From NCBI GenBank assembly GCA_000711775.1, contig ARYC01001991.1, positions 1 to 64,000 on the forward strand: a stretch of 64,000 bases of DNA, written 5' to 3'. Both the position numbers and the translations under genes were made by a program. Source of the DNA: Oxytricha trifallax (taxonomy: Eukaryota; Ciliophora; Spirotrichea; Sporadotrichida; Oxytrichidae). The notes beneath the pieces are model-generated. The model was given only the letters and a program-made list of their open reading frames with translations. It did not search any database and was not told the origin of the DNA. Shown in pieces: positions 1 to 10,925 of this stretch (within the stretch, counting starts at the first letter, position 1; every line of letters begins with the position of its first letter).

Positions 1-12
1 TTTAATTTCAAT

Positions 13-250
13 TGGTACTAATTTAATAGTACCAAAACTTAATTAGTACCTAGTTTTAAACTAATGAGGTTTTAATGGAAAAGTTCCAATATGGTTCAAA
101 ACCTAACTGGTACCAGTACCAACCTGAATTTTTTCTAAGTTGGTACCAAAGTTAAAAATATTAAGCATGAATTTAGAAAATTTATAGTTATAAACTTAGT
201 ATAAATATGATGTCTAACGCCTAAGAATCACCCATTGTTGTTGCAGTACC
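13..250. repeat. cluster of GGTAC(C/T) palindrome cores inside the TBE
   Basis: GGTACT/AGTACC/GGTACC motifs occur at 13-18, 28-33, 45-50, 109-120 (GGTACCAGTACC), 142-147 and 245-250, often within TTGGTACCAA-like palindromes. The stretch upstream of the kinase ORF has no coding signal. It could be a protein-binding array or a degraded tandem repeat; nothing here decides which. Confidence 0.5.
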
Positions 251-325
251 AACTCCTATACAAAGTTACTATAACTAGAGAGGTTATTAGAGCTTTATAA
301 TAGAAATTTAAATTTGAATTTAAAC

Positions 326-1913
326 ATGGCGGCTAACTTAAATCGCAAAGCAGTCTCTCTTGGCAGTGGATAATCTTAGCTAAACTTTGGATAAACTAAG
401 AAGCCAGAGATCATATACATTGAAAAGGAGCCAGAGCTTAAAGCTCTTGAGTTTGAATCAGAGGTGTTTGTTCTAGAAATAAATATAAGGAAGCAGAGAG
501 CAGAGATAAGTATTTAAACGCTAATCGAAGATGTTGAGGAGTTAAAAGAACATCTCCCACTAGAAAAGATTAAAGAATTCTAATGTGATGAATGCTAAAA
601 TTTCTTCTCAACTGATTCGAGCTTGAAGAGGCACATCAAAGAGATGCACTCTGGGAGAGCTAAGATATATATTAAGCACGAAAAGGTCGATGGCAGGTAT
701 TAGTGCACGACTTGCATGAAGTCTTACACTCACTCAGCTAAAGTTAAAAGACACATGCAAAAACATCATTTAAGTGAGTTTTTAATGCAAGATAAAGAAA
801 CATAAAAACTTATACCAGCCAAGAGAAAGTCCAATACTGTAGAGTCTTAAAGAGAGGAAGAGAGACTTAAGAAGCAGAAACGTTTCGAGTCAATGAACCA
901 ACCAGCTAATGAATTATATAAAGCATGCTTGTAAGAGAGAGCTATGTATATACCTGCATTAAATGCAGTAGATCTCAGTTTTTGCATTGACAACTATTTA
1001 CATATTGAATGTGGCTAACAAGGCAAAACTCATAGTAGTTGATGAGTATGCTTATAAAGTATATCCTTTCAAATATCTTATTAGGAACGAGCAGTATCAA
1101 AATGAGTTTGCCAATGAATACATAATACTAAGAGAGGCTGATAAAAGGTAATGCAAGAACTTGCTTAAACTCGATAGAGTTATTCTTGGACATGGTTTTA
1201 TTGCACTACGACTCAAGAAATTTGAAATGACTCTAAGAGATTATCTCTACCATAATAGATACCCAGATGACTTGAATGAGATACTCACGGAAATGACCAA
1301 GGGTGTGAAAGAGCTGCAGGATCTAGGGTATGTTCATAGAGATTTGAAGCCAGAAAATGTAATGCTAAATCTCTGTCCTTTAGAAATAGTAGTCATTGAT
1401 TTCAATAGAGCAATAAGGTAAGAAATAGTGACTTTAGCTAAAGTGCTAGGCACACCTGGATACTTCCCAATAAGAGAGAAGTGGACTAATGGCTCTGTTT
1501 AGTGGGATGTCTGGGCGGTAGGAGCAATTATTTTAGAGTGCGATATGGAAAGTATGTCTTACTTCGGAACAAAGCAAGAAAAGTAATCAATAAGCATGGC
1601 TGTTAAACATATAAAGCAGGAAGATGTATGCACTTAGATTAAGAAAATGGTTGAGATGATCAAAGTAAGAGCTCCAGCATATCCAAGATCATCATTAGAA
1701 GATATACTTGAAACATTAAAGAGAGCTAAATTCAAGAGATACCACAAAGATAAGCAGATAAGAATTTGTTTGAATTAAGCACATTAATACTCATTAAATA
1801 TTCATTAAATTCACATAAAACTTGCGTTTTCTCTACTAACCCCAATAAGACCCCAACTATACCCTACAAATCAAAGCACTTATAAACCTCACTAAGGGGT
1901 TTTGGGGTTTTGA
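326..1913 (+). CDS. TBE-encoded C2H2 zinc-finger / protein-kinase-like protein, one frameshift
   Basis: With TAA/TAG as Gln an ORF opens at ATG 326. Residues about 85-155 form two C2H2 fingers (CDEC...H...H, then CTTCMKSYTHSAKVKRH). The C-terminal half is a kinase fold with the catalytic loop VHRDLKPENVML (about 1330-1370) and, in place of DFG, IDFN. A GTPGYFPIREKW segment follows, resembling an activation segment. The first frame hits TGA at 1040. The kinase frame runs one base over from about 1015-1040 and stays open to TGA 1911-1913, inside the telomeric terminal repeat. This is therefore a single frameshift, either decay or a read error. The domain order matches the 57-kDa TBE ORF. Its role in transposition is unknown; I infer DNA binding from the fingers. 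Confidence 0.82.
1835..1912 (+). repeat. TBE terminal inverted repeat (right copy) with G4T4 telomere-like tip
   Basis: The last 17 bases are two G4T4 units plus G, the oxytrichid telomere sequence. TBE termini are described as about 78 bp inverted repeats; the partner copy is outside the window, so the inner limit is taken from the family and not measured. Confidence 0.75.
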
Positions 1914-2856
1914 TTGCTCTATTAATTTTTCTTTGCTCAGCACTAATCAAATCATTAGCCTCGGGATTTTATCCTTGTGCGGCTGCATTTGCCGCATTTT
2001 TATTTGGGCCTTCATAGAAAGCAGCTTGTAGTCTCCCTAATTTCTCATTCAAGTAGCAGAAGATATTTGTTCCACTAATCTGTACCAAAGATTCATCTCT
2101 TGTTTTCAAAAAGATCATATACTCCTTATAGATGTGCATAAATAAATGGTCACCGAGGTAGAAGTACACTTTCTCCCAGTTCTTAGTAATCATGCATTAC
2201 TTATTGAGGTTAATATAGTCACATTTTACCATGAAATTTGAGTTGTGAGAAGAATCTTAATTTTGCTACATCATACCCAAGTGATTTTAGTTTCCAAATT
2301 CATTGTTAACAAGTTTATAACCGAAAGTCTATAGCTTGTTAAGCTTATTCTCAATCAACAATTCCTTGATAACTTTTGATATCATATCAATATAAGAATT
2401 CTTATAATCAAGCTTATATTCCAACTTTGCTAACTTTTCAATGGTTTTCTCGTCATAAGATTACTCTGTACATAGAATTGTGTTATGACAAAAGTATTAA
2501 AAGTGTGGATCGTTCTTAATAAGCTCGGTATTCTTCTTTGATGGTATTTTATCGTTAATCTTTTGAAGTTCCATAAAGAAACAGAACAAAGTCTTTGCAG
2601 AGCCTATTTCATTGCAAGATTTTAAAGCTAAATGCAAATCATCAAGTTCAAAGTTTCCATTTCCTCCACTATTAGTGTTATTTTAATTGCTTCTAAAAGG
2701 TCCTGTCGTTGTGTTTTAACTTTATTATTTCTACCCTTAGTTCACAAATTAGGGTTGACCTGGTACTGGCTTAGGTGTTGTAGATCTGGTATTAGTAACT
2801 GGAATTGTAGGGTTACCAATGTTTAGTTTTGATTGAACTGGCTTCTTCGCGCTCAT
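1913..2856 (-). CDS. TERT: telomerase reverse transcriptase, N-terminal (TEN domain) segment, interrupted by TBE
   Basis: ATG at 2856 opens about 314 codons with Gln-coding TAA/TAG, running without a stop to the TBE boundary. After a Q/N-rich lead of about 75 residues comes a TEN domain that tracks ciliate (Euplotes) TERT as I recall it. In order: LALKSCNEIGSAKTL, KLQTFGYKLVNN, WEKVYFYLGDHLFMHIYKEY, then FLKTRDESLVQISGTNIF. TEN is the N-terminal domain that helps anchor telomerase and binds DNA. The domain is complete to the hydrophobic GTNIFCYL core, followed by an Ala/Asn linker ending ...EQRKINRAI at the transposon. The RNA-binding, reverse-transcriptase and C-terminal parts would lie beyond the left edge or elsewhere. 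No IES is seen within this 944 bp segment. Alternative: a diverged TERT paralogue. Confidence 0.88.
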
Positions 2857-3653
2857 TTCAGTATCACTCTAATAGTCCGTAGATATATTACAATATTAAT
2901 TTATTATTACCGCCAATAAAACTCATCATATCACTCAATATTTAAGAATATCCACAAAAAATTGTCATAAAATTATTTTATTTTTAATATTAAAAGGCAA
3001 TAAGTGATAATGAGGTATAAATTTATGTAATATAAGTTTCTTATGAATATATTTGCAACTATTTTATATAAACTTTAGCATGAGTTATAATTAACCAAAG
3101 ACTACTTTTTATCATTATTTTACTTCATTAGTTTACATAAATTATAATTCTTCTTTCGATTTAGTCATGCTTTAATTTTATGCTTGTTTGCTTCCGCTCA
3201 TCTCGTATCTTGTATTATTTTATGAGTATTTAAATTCTACCATATTATGAAATTTTTAGCGAATTTTCTAATTCTAGATAAATAAAGCTACAAAATAATT
3301 TTATTAAATCTTGAAATTCCTTAGTTTTCTCTCTATATTAAAGCAGAAGTATCCAAAATAGATGAGATGCCACTCATTACCGCTGAAGTATGAGTTCCAA
3401 ATGTATATGAATGATTATCATAAAATTCAAAAAAAGTAAATATCCAAATAATTAATTAAAGGTAAATTAAGTTTTTCCGAAAATTTTACTTTTTTATCAA
3501 TACTGTTTTAATAATTATCAGAACCCAATTGAGTATGATGGGCGTTATTATTTTATTTTACATAGTCTTATCCATTTTTACTACTATTTATCAATTTTGG
3601 CAAATTCATGTTCTTTGGGGATAGTTAAGATTTAAAATATTAAATTATATAAT
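2857..3653. other. AT-rich spacer with weak candidate coding scraps
   Basis: Mostly AT-rich with no long frame. On the minus strand ATG 3201 to TGA 3114 gives 29 codons (MSGSKQAQNQSM...). Around 3340-3410 a frame reads WNSYFSGNEWHLIYFG. Either could be a small scrambled coding segment or chance. Confidence 0.35.
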
Positions 3654-6600
3654 TCATTCCATAATATATAAAGATGGATCTAACTACTTAGATATATGAG
3701 GTTAAGTGTTATTGAGATTCTGGTACTATCGCATAACAGACTAAGCTATACTTCCTTAATGTATGATAGAACTTTGTTGCGTATTATTAGAGGGTTTAGA
3801 ATTCTATTAGAGTTACTCTTGACTACTAGTGCCTTAGTTGCTGAAGAATTAATTAAGAGCGGATAGAGTAGAGCTCGTATTTAATATGCTTGAACTCTAT
3901 GATGCTTATGGATTCTGATTATTATTATTCACTTAGTTAGTTTAAGCTTGCTATGATTGCTGGAAAAGCTTAAAACTGTTAAGTTTATCTATGATTTTAC
4001 GTCGATGTGAGCCAATTACTCCATGTTGGTAGATTTAAGATTGAGGCTTTCTTTGTTTAGTATTATGAGATTAATAACTTCCTGAAGTACTAGCTTGATC
4101 CTCTAGAGCTCTTTAGATAATTGGGTTTGACATTTTAGGGGCAGGTGAGACTGAAATGTTTTAAAAGGCATTTTATGCCATTTAAGCAGCTGCAGTATTG
4201 TAAGTCAAGTCTAAGTTACTGATGCTTGATAGCTGATTAGAGAAAGTTAACATATGGGATTAGATTTAATTTTATTACTCATTTTGATTAAAGTTAGAGG
4301 AAACTTGGTAAAGAATCTTGTTTTGATACTTTCCAGAAGTGTTATTTTGCTGATCTTATTACTTTGTCACCATGTAAGGAGTTATCTTTCCAGGATGATA
4401 TAATATATAAAAAATGATTTATAGTTTACTAAGAAGCCAAATTTTAACTCTATTAATTAGCAACTGTAGTGATTGGTCTCCTCATTTAACTATTTGCTGA
4501 TTTGTTTGAACTAGGATTTTTTATAATATTCGGGAAAACATCGTTTTGGTACTAACTCATTGTTAATATTTGATTTGCATCGTTGCTCTGTATATTAATC
4601 AAACTGTTATTTACATATTGAGGTCTTGATTAGCTCTAAGATGTTGGTATGTTTTTATCCACTTTTTAATGATTTGTTGGTCCTCGTTAAATAGTGTTTT
4701 AATTTTGCTTCAGATTTTTCTTTAAAGGTGTTTAGGATTAATGCATACTGTTTTTGAGGTTGTTTATTTGTATTCTATTATAAATATCTTAAGAGTTCTT
4801 AGCTTTGCCTATGTTTAAGAATTGATCTATTAGTATCGCATCGACCTAGGTTGGAGGCTCGAGAATGTTTGGTCTGGCAATTTACTGTTTGAAGTTTTAT
4901 TGGGTTGAAGCAGCTTACTAAAAGATTGGAGTTTATTGTACTTGCTAGGCTTTACCGAATCTATGTGATCGCTTCTTTATAGTGGAATGATTAGCCTATG
5001 TCACAGCTGAATTATTTTGATTATTAAGTCAATAAAATGAAATCAAGATTTATTTTTTTAATATTCAAAGTTTAGCAAAATTTCAACCTATAATTTATAA
5101 ATTTTCAATTAAAATTAATTGAAAAATGTTTAGTAGATCTCTTTTCCAGTTAAAATGTTGTATTTTTGTTTTTTTGTTGTTGCAATAAATTACTTTAATA
5201 TTTATATAAAGATTAGTAAATCTAAGTAAATTGTTGATAACAAATTTACCATCATCAAATAATTATAAAACTTAATATTTTGATATTGGGATAAAAAACT
5301 TTAACAGTCTATTAATTATAACAATTATTTATTACTTTGATTCTAATTTCTATTTTATAATTATTGTTGTTACCATTTTACTAAGTTTGACTAACTTATT
5401 CTTTTTAGCTTTCTTTTTTAAAATTCTAATTACTCTCTTTTAAGATTTAAGGTTGTGGTATATTGATCTATATATTTGATAAGTTTGTTTAGTCGCCTTT
5501 TAAGTCATTAACAAACTTCTTCTTCAATATTTTACTCTATAATATTTGAGTGAATGTTTAGCAAAGATCTATGCCCACATTAACAAGATCTTCACTTTTG
5601 ATTTAAAATTCCTCATCTACAGATTGCTTCTTTTTGAATTATTTATTTAGAGGGGCATAAAAAGTGGATTCTAAGGTATAACTATTCATTACTTAAAATT
5701 CCTTAAAGAGCACTAGTCTGGCTGTTGACTCTTTCTCCTTTTCGTTAGCAAATTTGCAATCAGAAAAAGAAAATAACTTGCTTTTTTAGCTGAAGAGGTA
5801 AGGAATAAGTCTTATCAAATTGTTATTTCGATGCTAGTTCATATCACTCTGGCCACTCACACAACCATACATAAACACGTTTCGTTTTCTGCTATGTCCA
5901 TGCATATCACAAAACATGAGTATGGAATGATCAGCATTCGATTATTTAGCATGCTATTTAGCGTAATAAATTGTTGGATGCAGTAGTTTTGAGGGATTCA
6001 ACCATCTCCTATTCAAATCTACGCCTAATATGTTGCATCTATAATTTCCCTTGATAACTCCATCAGGATTTAATATAGGTATTATTTTGAATATAAAAAG
6101 TTCCCTTAAAGTTTACGCATCTTTGTTATTTTACTACATTAAAAAATCTATTGTTCCTTAAATCATAAAAGAAGAGTTACTCTCTCCAGGATGAACTCTT
6201 GATGTGAGAAAGATCACTTATTTATGCATGTTTGATTCATAGACATTATCAGAAATAGAAAGTATTAAACATGGAACTCCTTGAATTGTATCACATAATT
6301 TTTGCACTCGTAGAGTATTTTTTACAAAATCTGGATTGCCCTTATTTTTTATCTAATAAATATAGTCCTTTAGGTCTCCATAAGTATATGGTTAGAAGTG
6401 AGAAAAGAAAACTATATCATTAAAAACATAAAATATGTTTTTATCGGCGGAAATTTAATTTGAATCTTAGTTAAAAATAAAATGTAATCAAATATTAAAT
6501 TAGAATAATAGACAGTATGAGTTATTTTAAATTAAAAAACTAATCAATTCTTAAAATGATTGACCTATCTTATGTATTTATTTATTAAAATATATATAAC

Positions 6601-8545
6601 TTTGAATAACAAATATGAATTTAATCAATAATTACTATTGGCTTATAGAATTGCATATTTTTGGTATAGAAGTCGGACTTAATAATTTATAGACATATTT
6701 TTATTTATTCATTTTTAATATAGGTAAAATCTCTAAAATTATTAAATAAAATATTTTAAAAATTATAGGTTTATTAGGGTTATATTATCATATTCAAAAG
6801 TGTATTGAAAAGATAGAGTATTAAGTGTGGCCATTTAAGATTCATCATCTTCATAGACATAGCAAGCAATATTGTCTTCATCATACTCGTAATCTGGCTA
6901 AAATATTTATAAAACTAAATTAAATTTACAGCAGATTCCCTGTGCTTAGTCTTTAATTGATTCTTGTAATAGTTAATATTTGTGCATCCTCTACTCCATT
7001 AATTTGCATTGTTTTCTTTATTTTTTGTTACTGAATATACAAAAGGTTTCATTCCATTACTGTAAGAACTATCATCCTTTTGCAAATTCATAATGTTAAA
7101 CTTATAAGTAAATCCTAAATCAATATAAACTTTTAAAAAGAAAATTACCTTTCTTAATGTTTCTGACAGAAAAATAGTACCACTGTGTGTAGTTAAGCGT
7201 GTTGAAATCGAAATTCAAGTATAAATTGTACTCAAGCTCTGAAACTCTCTCTACTTCTCTCAAATTCCCAGATTCAAACTTTGAATTAAAAAATAAAGTG
7301 GTATCTTTGACAATTCTGTACATTAATGGAATTGTATTGTCTTTTTCTTTCTTTGCTTTTTGAAGTTCTTGTAAGATTCCTTGATGCAATTCTTTCTCTA
7401 AATTAAACTTAAAAATATAAATCTTAAACCTTACCTGCCTCCGAGCAAGTGCTATGATCCTATTAGTGATATTTATAGAGAGCATCTGGTTCTTCATCAA
7501 CTTCGAGTTCCCTACCAGTATTTGGAAATAATTTCACCCCCTTCATTTGATAGAAATCTGTAAGGTTATCTGTGGTTATCAAACTTTAATTATAAGAACA
7601 ATCTGGATCCAACCGTATCTCTCGATTTTAGTGATAAATCAAGTTGACTGCTTTTGCATAGCTTGGCTAATGAATATATTTGCGATTGAAATTATAGGTT
7701 TACTTAATGTTTAAGTTCTACAAAATGCTATTTATTGTCATAGGTTATGTCGAAATGTTTGTTACAGAATATTTCTAATTATTTGGTTATTGATTGGCAT
7801 TACTGGCAATAATATGGTTATTATTATTATTTAAAGGAGTGCTCGATGAACGTGATTACAAGAAATTATTATTTTATGTTGAGGATGTAGTGTACTAATC
7901 TGAGTTTATATTTATAGTCTCTGGTTTGACTTGGACATTCGATTAAATTATCTTTTTCACGTTGAGAGTAGCCTACATTGAATGAACAGCATCTGTGCTT
8001 TTATCTTTTAATTGAAAATTGCTGTTATAAGTTAGGGATTGAGAAGGGCCATCAGAATAAAAGGAGAACGAGGGATTTGAAAGCTAGCTGTGTATTGCAT
8101 CCCCAATGTTTTAATTGTAATCTATTATTCCGTTAGAGCTTTACTTACTTAGCTTATTCAGTCTTTTATAGGATATAAATATATCAATTATGCTATTTAA
8201 CTCGTATTTAACTTTAAAAAAAGAAAAAATTAAAGTGTGGTTGACTTAATTAATAATAATTTTTGCCTTATAAGTCTAAGTTATTCTTCTCTAAATTATA
8301 TGAAACAGCTATAGTCGTAATTTCTGTCTTTTTTTTATTATAAATTTTCATCACCCCCATTAGAACTCCCACTCAGGAAAACATTAGCTTTTAAATCAAA
8401 ATTATTATTGTTCTATAATCTTTGTGTAGTTGTGTTGCATTTGAAATCTGAGTTACTTTTAAAATTTTCTAATATATTTTAGTCTGGTTCTCATAAATTC
8501 TCAAGTGTTTAAAGATCTTTGAGAATTTAGTTTTGGAACAAGCTA
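3654..8545 (-). CDS. cytosolic carboxypeptidase (AGBL/CCP family, tubulin deglutamylase type), M14 zinc peptidase
   Basis: Read from about 8545 down to TGA 3656-3654. A long Q/N/S-rich N-terminus (8220-7440; start unresolved, probably one or more IESs near 8200-8250) leads to the CCP N-domain: [33 protein letters not shown] (about 7320-7150). The M14 catalytic domain follows. The zinc ligands are in TSRVHPGES and [20 protein letters not shown] and DLNRRW bind substrate; the catalytic Glu is in [12 protein letters not shown] (about 6250-5640). Family members trim glutamates from tubulin tails, consistent with a ciliate. Three GT..AG introns and one 371 bp IES sit inside. The frame then becomes Q/N-rich, broken by AT-rich IESs near 5050-5400 and 4400, and ends ...[14 protein letters not shown]. 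That the region below 5400 belongs to this gene is inferred from shared strand and style; it could be a separate gene. Confidence 0.85.
6415..6790 (-). other. IES in carboxypeptidase gene, pointer ATGATA
   Basis: On the minus strand ATGATA occurs at the end of one coding segment (6791-6786) and the start of the next (6420-6415). Deleting 371 bp with one copy joins SFQYTFEYD to IVFFSHFQPYTYGDL, the conserved CCP sequence. The interior is very AT-rich and has stops in all frames. Confidence 0.8.
6898..6929 (-). other. spliceosomal intron in carboxypeptidase gene (32 nt)
   Basis: GTAAAT...ATTTTAG on the minus strand. Removal joins KTKHRESA to [14 protein letters not shown] in frame. Confidence 0.65.
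7115..7148 (-). other. spliceosomal intron in carboxypeptidase gene (34 nt)
   Basis: GTAATTTTC...GATTTAG on the minus strand. Removal joins SVRNIKKG to [15 protein letters not shown], the sequence expected at this point in CCP proteins. Confidence 0.75.
7398..7434 (-). other. spliceosomal intron in carboxypeptidase gene (37 nt)
   Basis: GTAAGG...TTTAG on the minus strand. Removing it joins ...CSEA to [12 protein letters not shown] in frame. It has no direct-repeat pointer, so an intron fits better than an IES. Confidence 0.75.
8236..8425 (-). CDS. candidate N-terminal coding segment of the carboxypeptidase gene
   Basis: A minus-strand frame reads ...[17 protein letters not shown]... and [18 protein letters not shown], open under the ciliate code and richer in varied residues than the flanks. 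It lies just upstream of the Q/N-rich lead of the carboxypeptidase, in a different frame from it, so an IES or intron would have to separate them. Function not recognised. Confidence 0.4.
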
Positions 8546-8799
8546 TTCAAATTTAAAAAAAATGTAATTAATATATGTTGTATTTAGTGAAAATATATTA
8601 AAATTGTTGATTGTCTCTGTTTGAGGGAGATTTATCTATAAATTTACTGGAAGTAAGACCCTGTTATTATTGTAACATTTTCATTTTATTTACCTTTGTT
8701 ATAACTTATTTATTTTACTAAATCTCCTTAATTTTGCATTGTTGAATCTTGTAATTTATTAAAGCTTTTTATTATTTAAGTTTTATTAATAAATTTTAT

Positions 8800-9486
8800 T
8801 ATTAATGCCTTCAATCATTGATAATTTATTTGTGGGATAACTTTCCCAGATTGTTTAATGCAAACAATGCGAGTATAAATCTCCCTCTTCAATCCCATTC
8901 AAAGATATTTCCCTATCTATAACATAAAATCTTAAGTAATCTCTTTAACATTTCTTGGCTACTGAAAAATTGGAGGGCACACCTGATGAGATGTACTCAT
9001 GTATAAGATGCTAAACTAAGACGAATGCAAAAATCAAGAAGAGATTTCTGAATTTGCCTAAGTATCTTATAATTAATTTGAAGAGGTTTTAAGAAGTGCA
9101 AAATCACCAATTTATCAAAAATAAAAAGCCAATTGAATATCCTCTTTCTATGGATATGGATGAGTAAGTTTACTTTAGAAATTTATCACTCGATCAAATT
9201 AAAAATATTATCTTTTTCATGCTTATTAATGAATATGTATAGCTACTGCAACTAACCTTGGGACAAATTAGGGAAATTTATGTTATAAAGTGTTGTTTTG
9301 CACAAAGGCTAGACTATAGAATCAGGGCATTATAATTGCATAACAAGAAGATTAGATGGATAATGGTGGTTCTGCAATGACTCTGAGATACAAAGAGTAA
9401 CAAAAGTTGAGCATGTATTACAGTCAAAGAAGAGTGCTTCAATATTGATTTATGAAAAGATTGATGCAGATATTTAATCATAGTGA
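8800..9486 (+). CDS. ubiquitin-specific protease (USP/UCH family), C-terminal half in two segments
   Basis: Segment A (about 8800-9170) reads SIIDNLFVGQLSQIVQCKQC, then CIRC about 55 residues later: the two CxxC pairs of the USP finger. PKYLIINLKRF follows, the standard USP motif. After an AT-rich gap of about 100 bp, segment B (about 9265-9486) reads SVVLHKGQTIESGHYNC, which contains the catalytic His in GHY, then WWFCNDSEIQRV with the Asn/Asp position, ending at TGA 9484-9486. The enzyme removes ubiquitin from proteins. The N-terminal Cys box (GxxNxGNTCYxNS type) was not found upstream, so at least one coding segment is missing, scrambled elsewhere, or the copy is partial. Exact IES edges unresolved. 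Confidence 0.85.
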
Positions 9487-9703
9487 GAAATTTCTATAAT
9501 TTCACAATTTTCTTGAGTATATAATCATTAATATATTTAAAACTAAGTTATCTATAAGAGCTTAAAAAGGATAAGCAATTAATTATATAATAAGTTATAA
9601 ACAGGACTTTATTATTAATATTTATATGAATTTAATGTTTTAGTTTAAATAAGAATGAAAGATAAGAAACAGCAAAAATACAATTGCATAATTTTCTCCT
9701 CTC

Positions 9704-10922
9704 TCAGTTATTTGCGTTTTCTCTTTTAGTGGTATCGTTGGCGTTATATAGCCAGTAGATATCTTGAACGTACTCTGTTACCTTTCTACCAAAGCCTATT
9801 GGCTTAATATGCAAATCTTCGAATCCTTTGTTTAATGGGTTGACAAGCAAATCTTAAGCTTCAGCTGTCATGAACTCAGGTGTAAGCCATGTTCTGAACA
9901 TCTATCTGTAGAAGGATTGCCAGAATTTGTAGTGATAATATTCATAGGCATCCTCCAATTTTACTACTGCTGTATATGGCTTGACTCCAGTTTGATTGAA
10001 GAATTGCTCGTAAATCTCTTCATAAGTCAAAATATTTGGTCCACCTAAATCGTATGTCTGACCAATGGTCTCCTCCATTTTCAAGCAGTTCAACATAGCT
10101 AGAGCGACATCATTGACAAAGACAGGTTGAACTTGGCCATTCATGCCTTCGCAGAGCCAATTCATTCTGTTGAACATTTTCAATTGCATACCCCACTTTC
10201 CAGCAATAGTAGTATTAGAGTGAAGCAAGTTGAAAATATAGGTTGGTCTGATAATTGTTACGTCTGGGTAGATTTCCTTAACTTCTTGTTCTCCAATCCA
10301 CTTAGTTCTTAGACGTCTGCTATGTGAGTTGGGATCAGCACCTGCAGCTGAAACATAGATGAATCTCTTGACTTTATCGCTGTTCTTAACTGCTTTAGCA
10401 ATTGCCATTGGTACTCTGATGTTTGAGTCTTCAAAATCTTTATCTCTTTTAGTAAAGACGTGAGATCCAATGCATGAAATAACAACGTTTGAATCCTTAA
10501 GAGTGTATGCGATTTCCTTCTCATTAGTGAAATCATTCAATTTAATGTATGCTTTGTTACCAAGATCAGCTGTTGTCTTAAGTTCCTTATATCTGTTGTC
10601 CCAGAGAGTAGCGGAGTTTCTGTATGGATAAATGTTTTGTGAACCCATACGAGTCAACATACCACCCACGACTGAACCTAAAGAGCTTGTACCACCAAAC
10701 ACTGTAGCCTGAATCCCTGAGATTTTTCAAGAAATAATACTTTCATAAAATATAATCTATATCATTAATTTAATTGAGATTGAGTTTCTGAATTGACTCT
10801 CATGAACGTGTAGCCTTTAGAGTTAGTAGTTTCTCTTTGGTTGGCCAACTTATTTTAATGAAAATAATATTTGAATTTATTATCTTTTTTTACAACTAAA
10901 AGAGAATCAGCGACTACATTAT
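9704..10922 (-). CDS. NDUFA9: NDUFA9-like NAD(P)-binding subunit of mitochondrial complex I
   Basis: The main coding segment (10724-9704) begins RNSISGIQATVFGGTSSLG, an atypical short-chain dehydrogenase Rossmann motif. It continues MGSQNIYPYR, VVISCIGS, FIYVSAAGADPN, KWIGEQEVKEIYPDVTIIRP, VQPVFVNDVALAM and ends ...KRENANN at TGA 9706-9704. Two Gln-coding stops lie after the last standard-code codon, so the protein is about 65 residues longer than a standard-code reading gives. This is the pattern of the 39-kDa complex I assembly/structural subunit of the mitochondrial inner membrane. Across a 57 bp IES the frame continues upstream as RNYQLQRLHVHESQ, a basic stretch suitable for a presequence, to about 10920. 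The initiating ATG is not resolved; ATG TAG TCG at about 10930 in another frame, with a second small IES, is one option. Confidence 0.88.
10718..10774 (-). other. 57 bp IES in NDUFA9 gene, pointer TGAGATT
   Basis: TGAGATT stands at 10718-10724 and again at 10775-10781. Removing 57 bp with one copy puts HESQFRNSIS directly in frame with GIQATVFGG; unremoved DNA gives an in-frame TGA just upstream of the Rossmann motif. The interior is AT-rich. Confidence 0.8.
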
Positions 10923-10925
10923 TGT

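Larger units (their letters stand above)
1..1912 (+). mobile_element. TBE (telomere-bearing element) transposon, right part
   Basis: The right boundary is exact: GGGGTTTTGGGGTTTTG at 1896-1912, followed by ATT, which fits the known ANT target of TBEs. The interior encodes the zinc-finger plus kinase protein known from TBE elements of oxytrichids. The left end, and the transposase and 22-kDa ORFs expected of a full element of about 4 kb, lie outside the window. TBEs are removed from the developing macronucleus, and here the element would have to be cut out for the adjoining telomerase gene to be read. Family assignment is by structure and remembered family knowledge; no alignment was run. Confidence 0.88.

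Noticed and set aside
10127-10312. 61-codon plus-strand frame
   Set aside because: Antisense shadow of NDUFA9.
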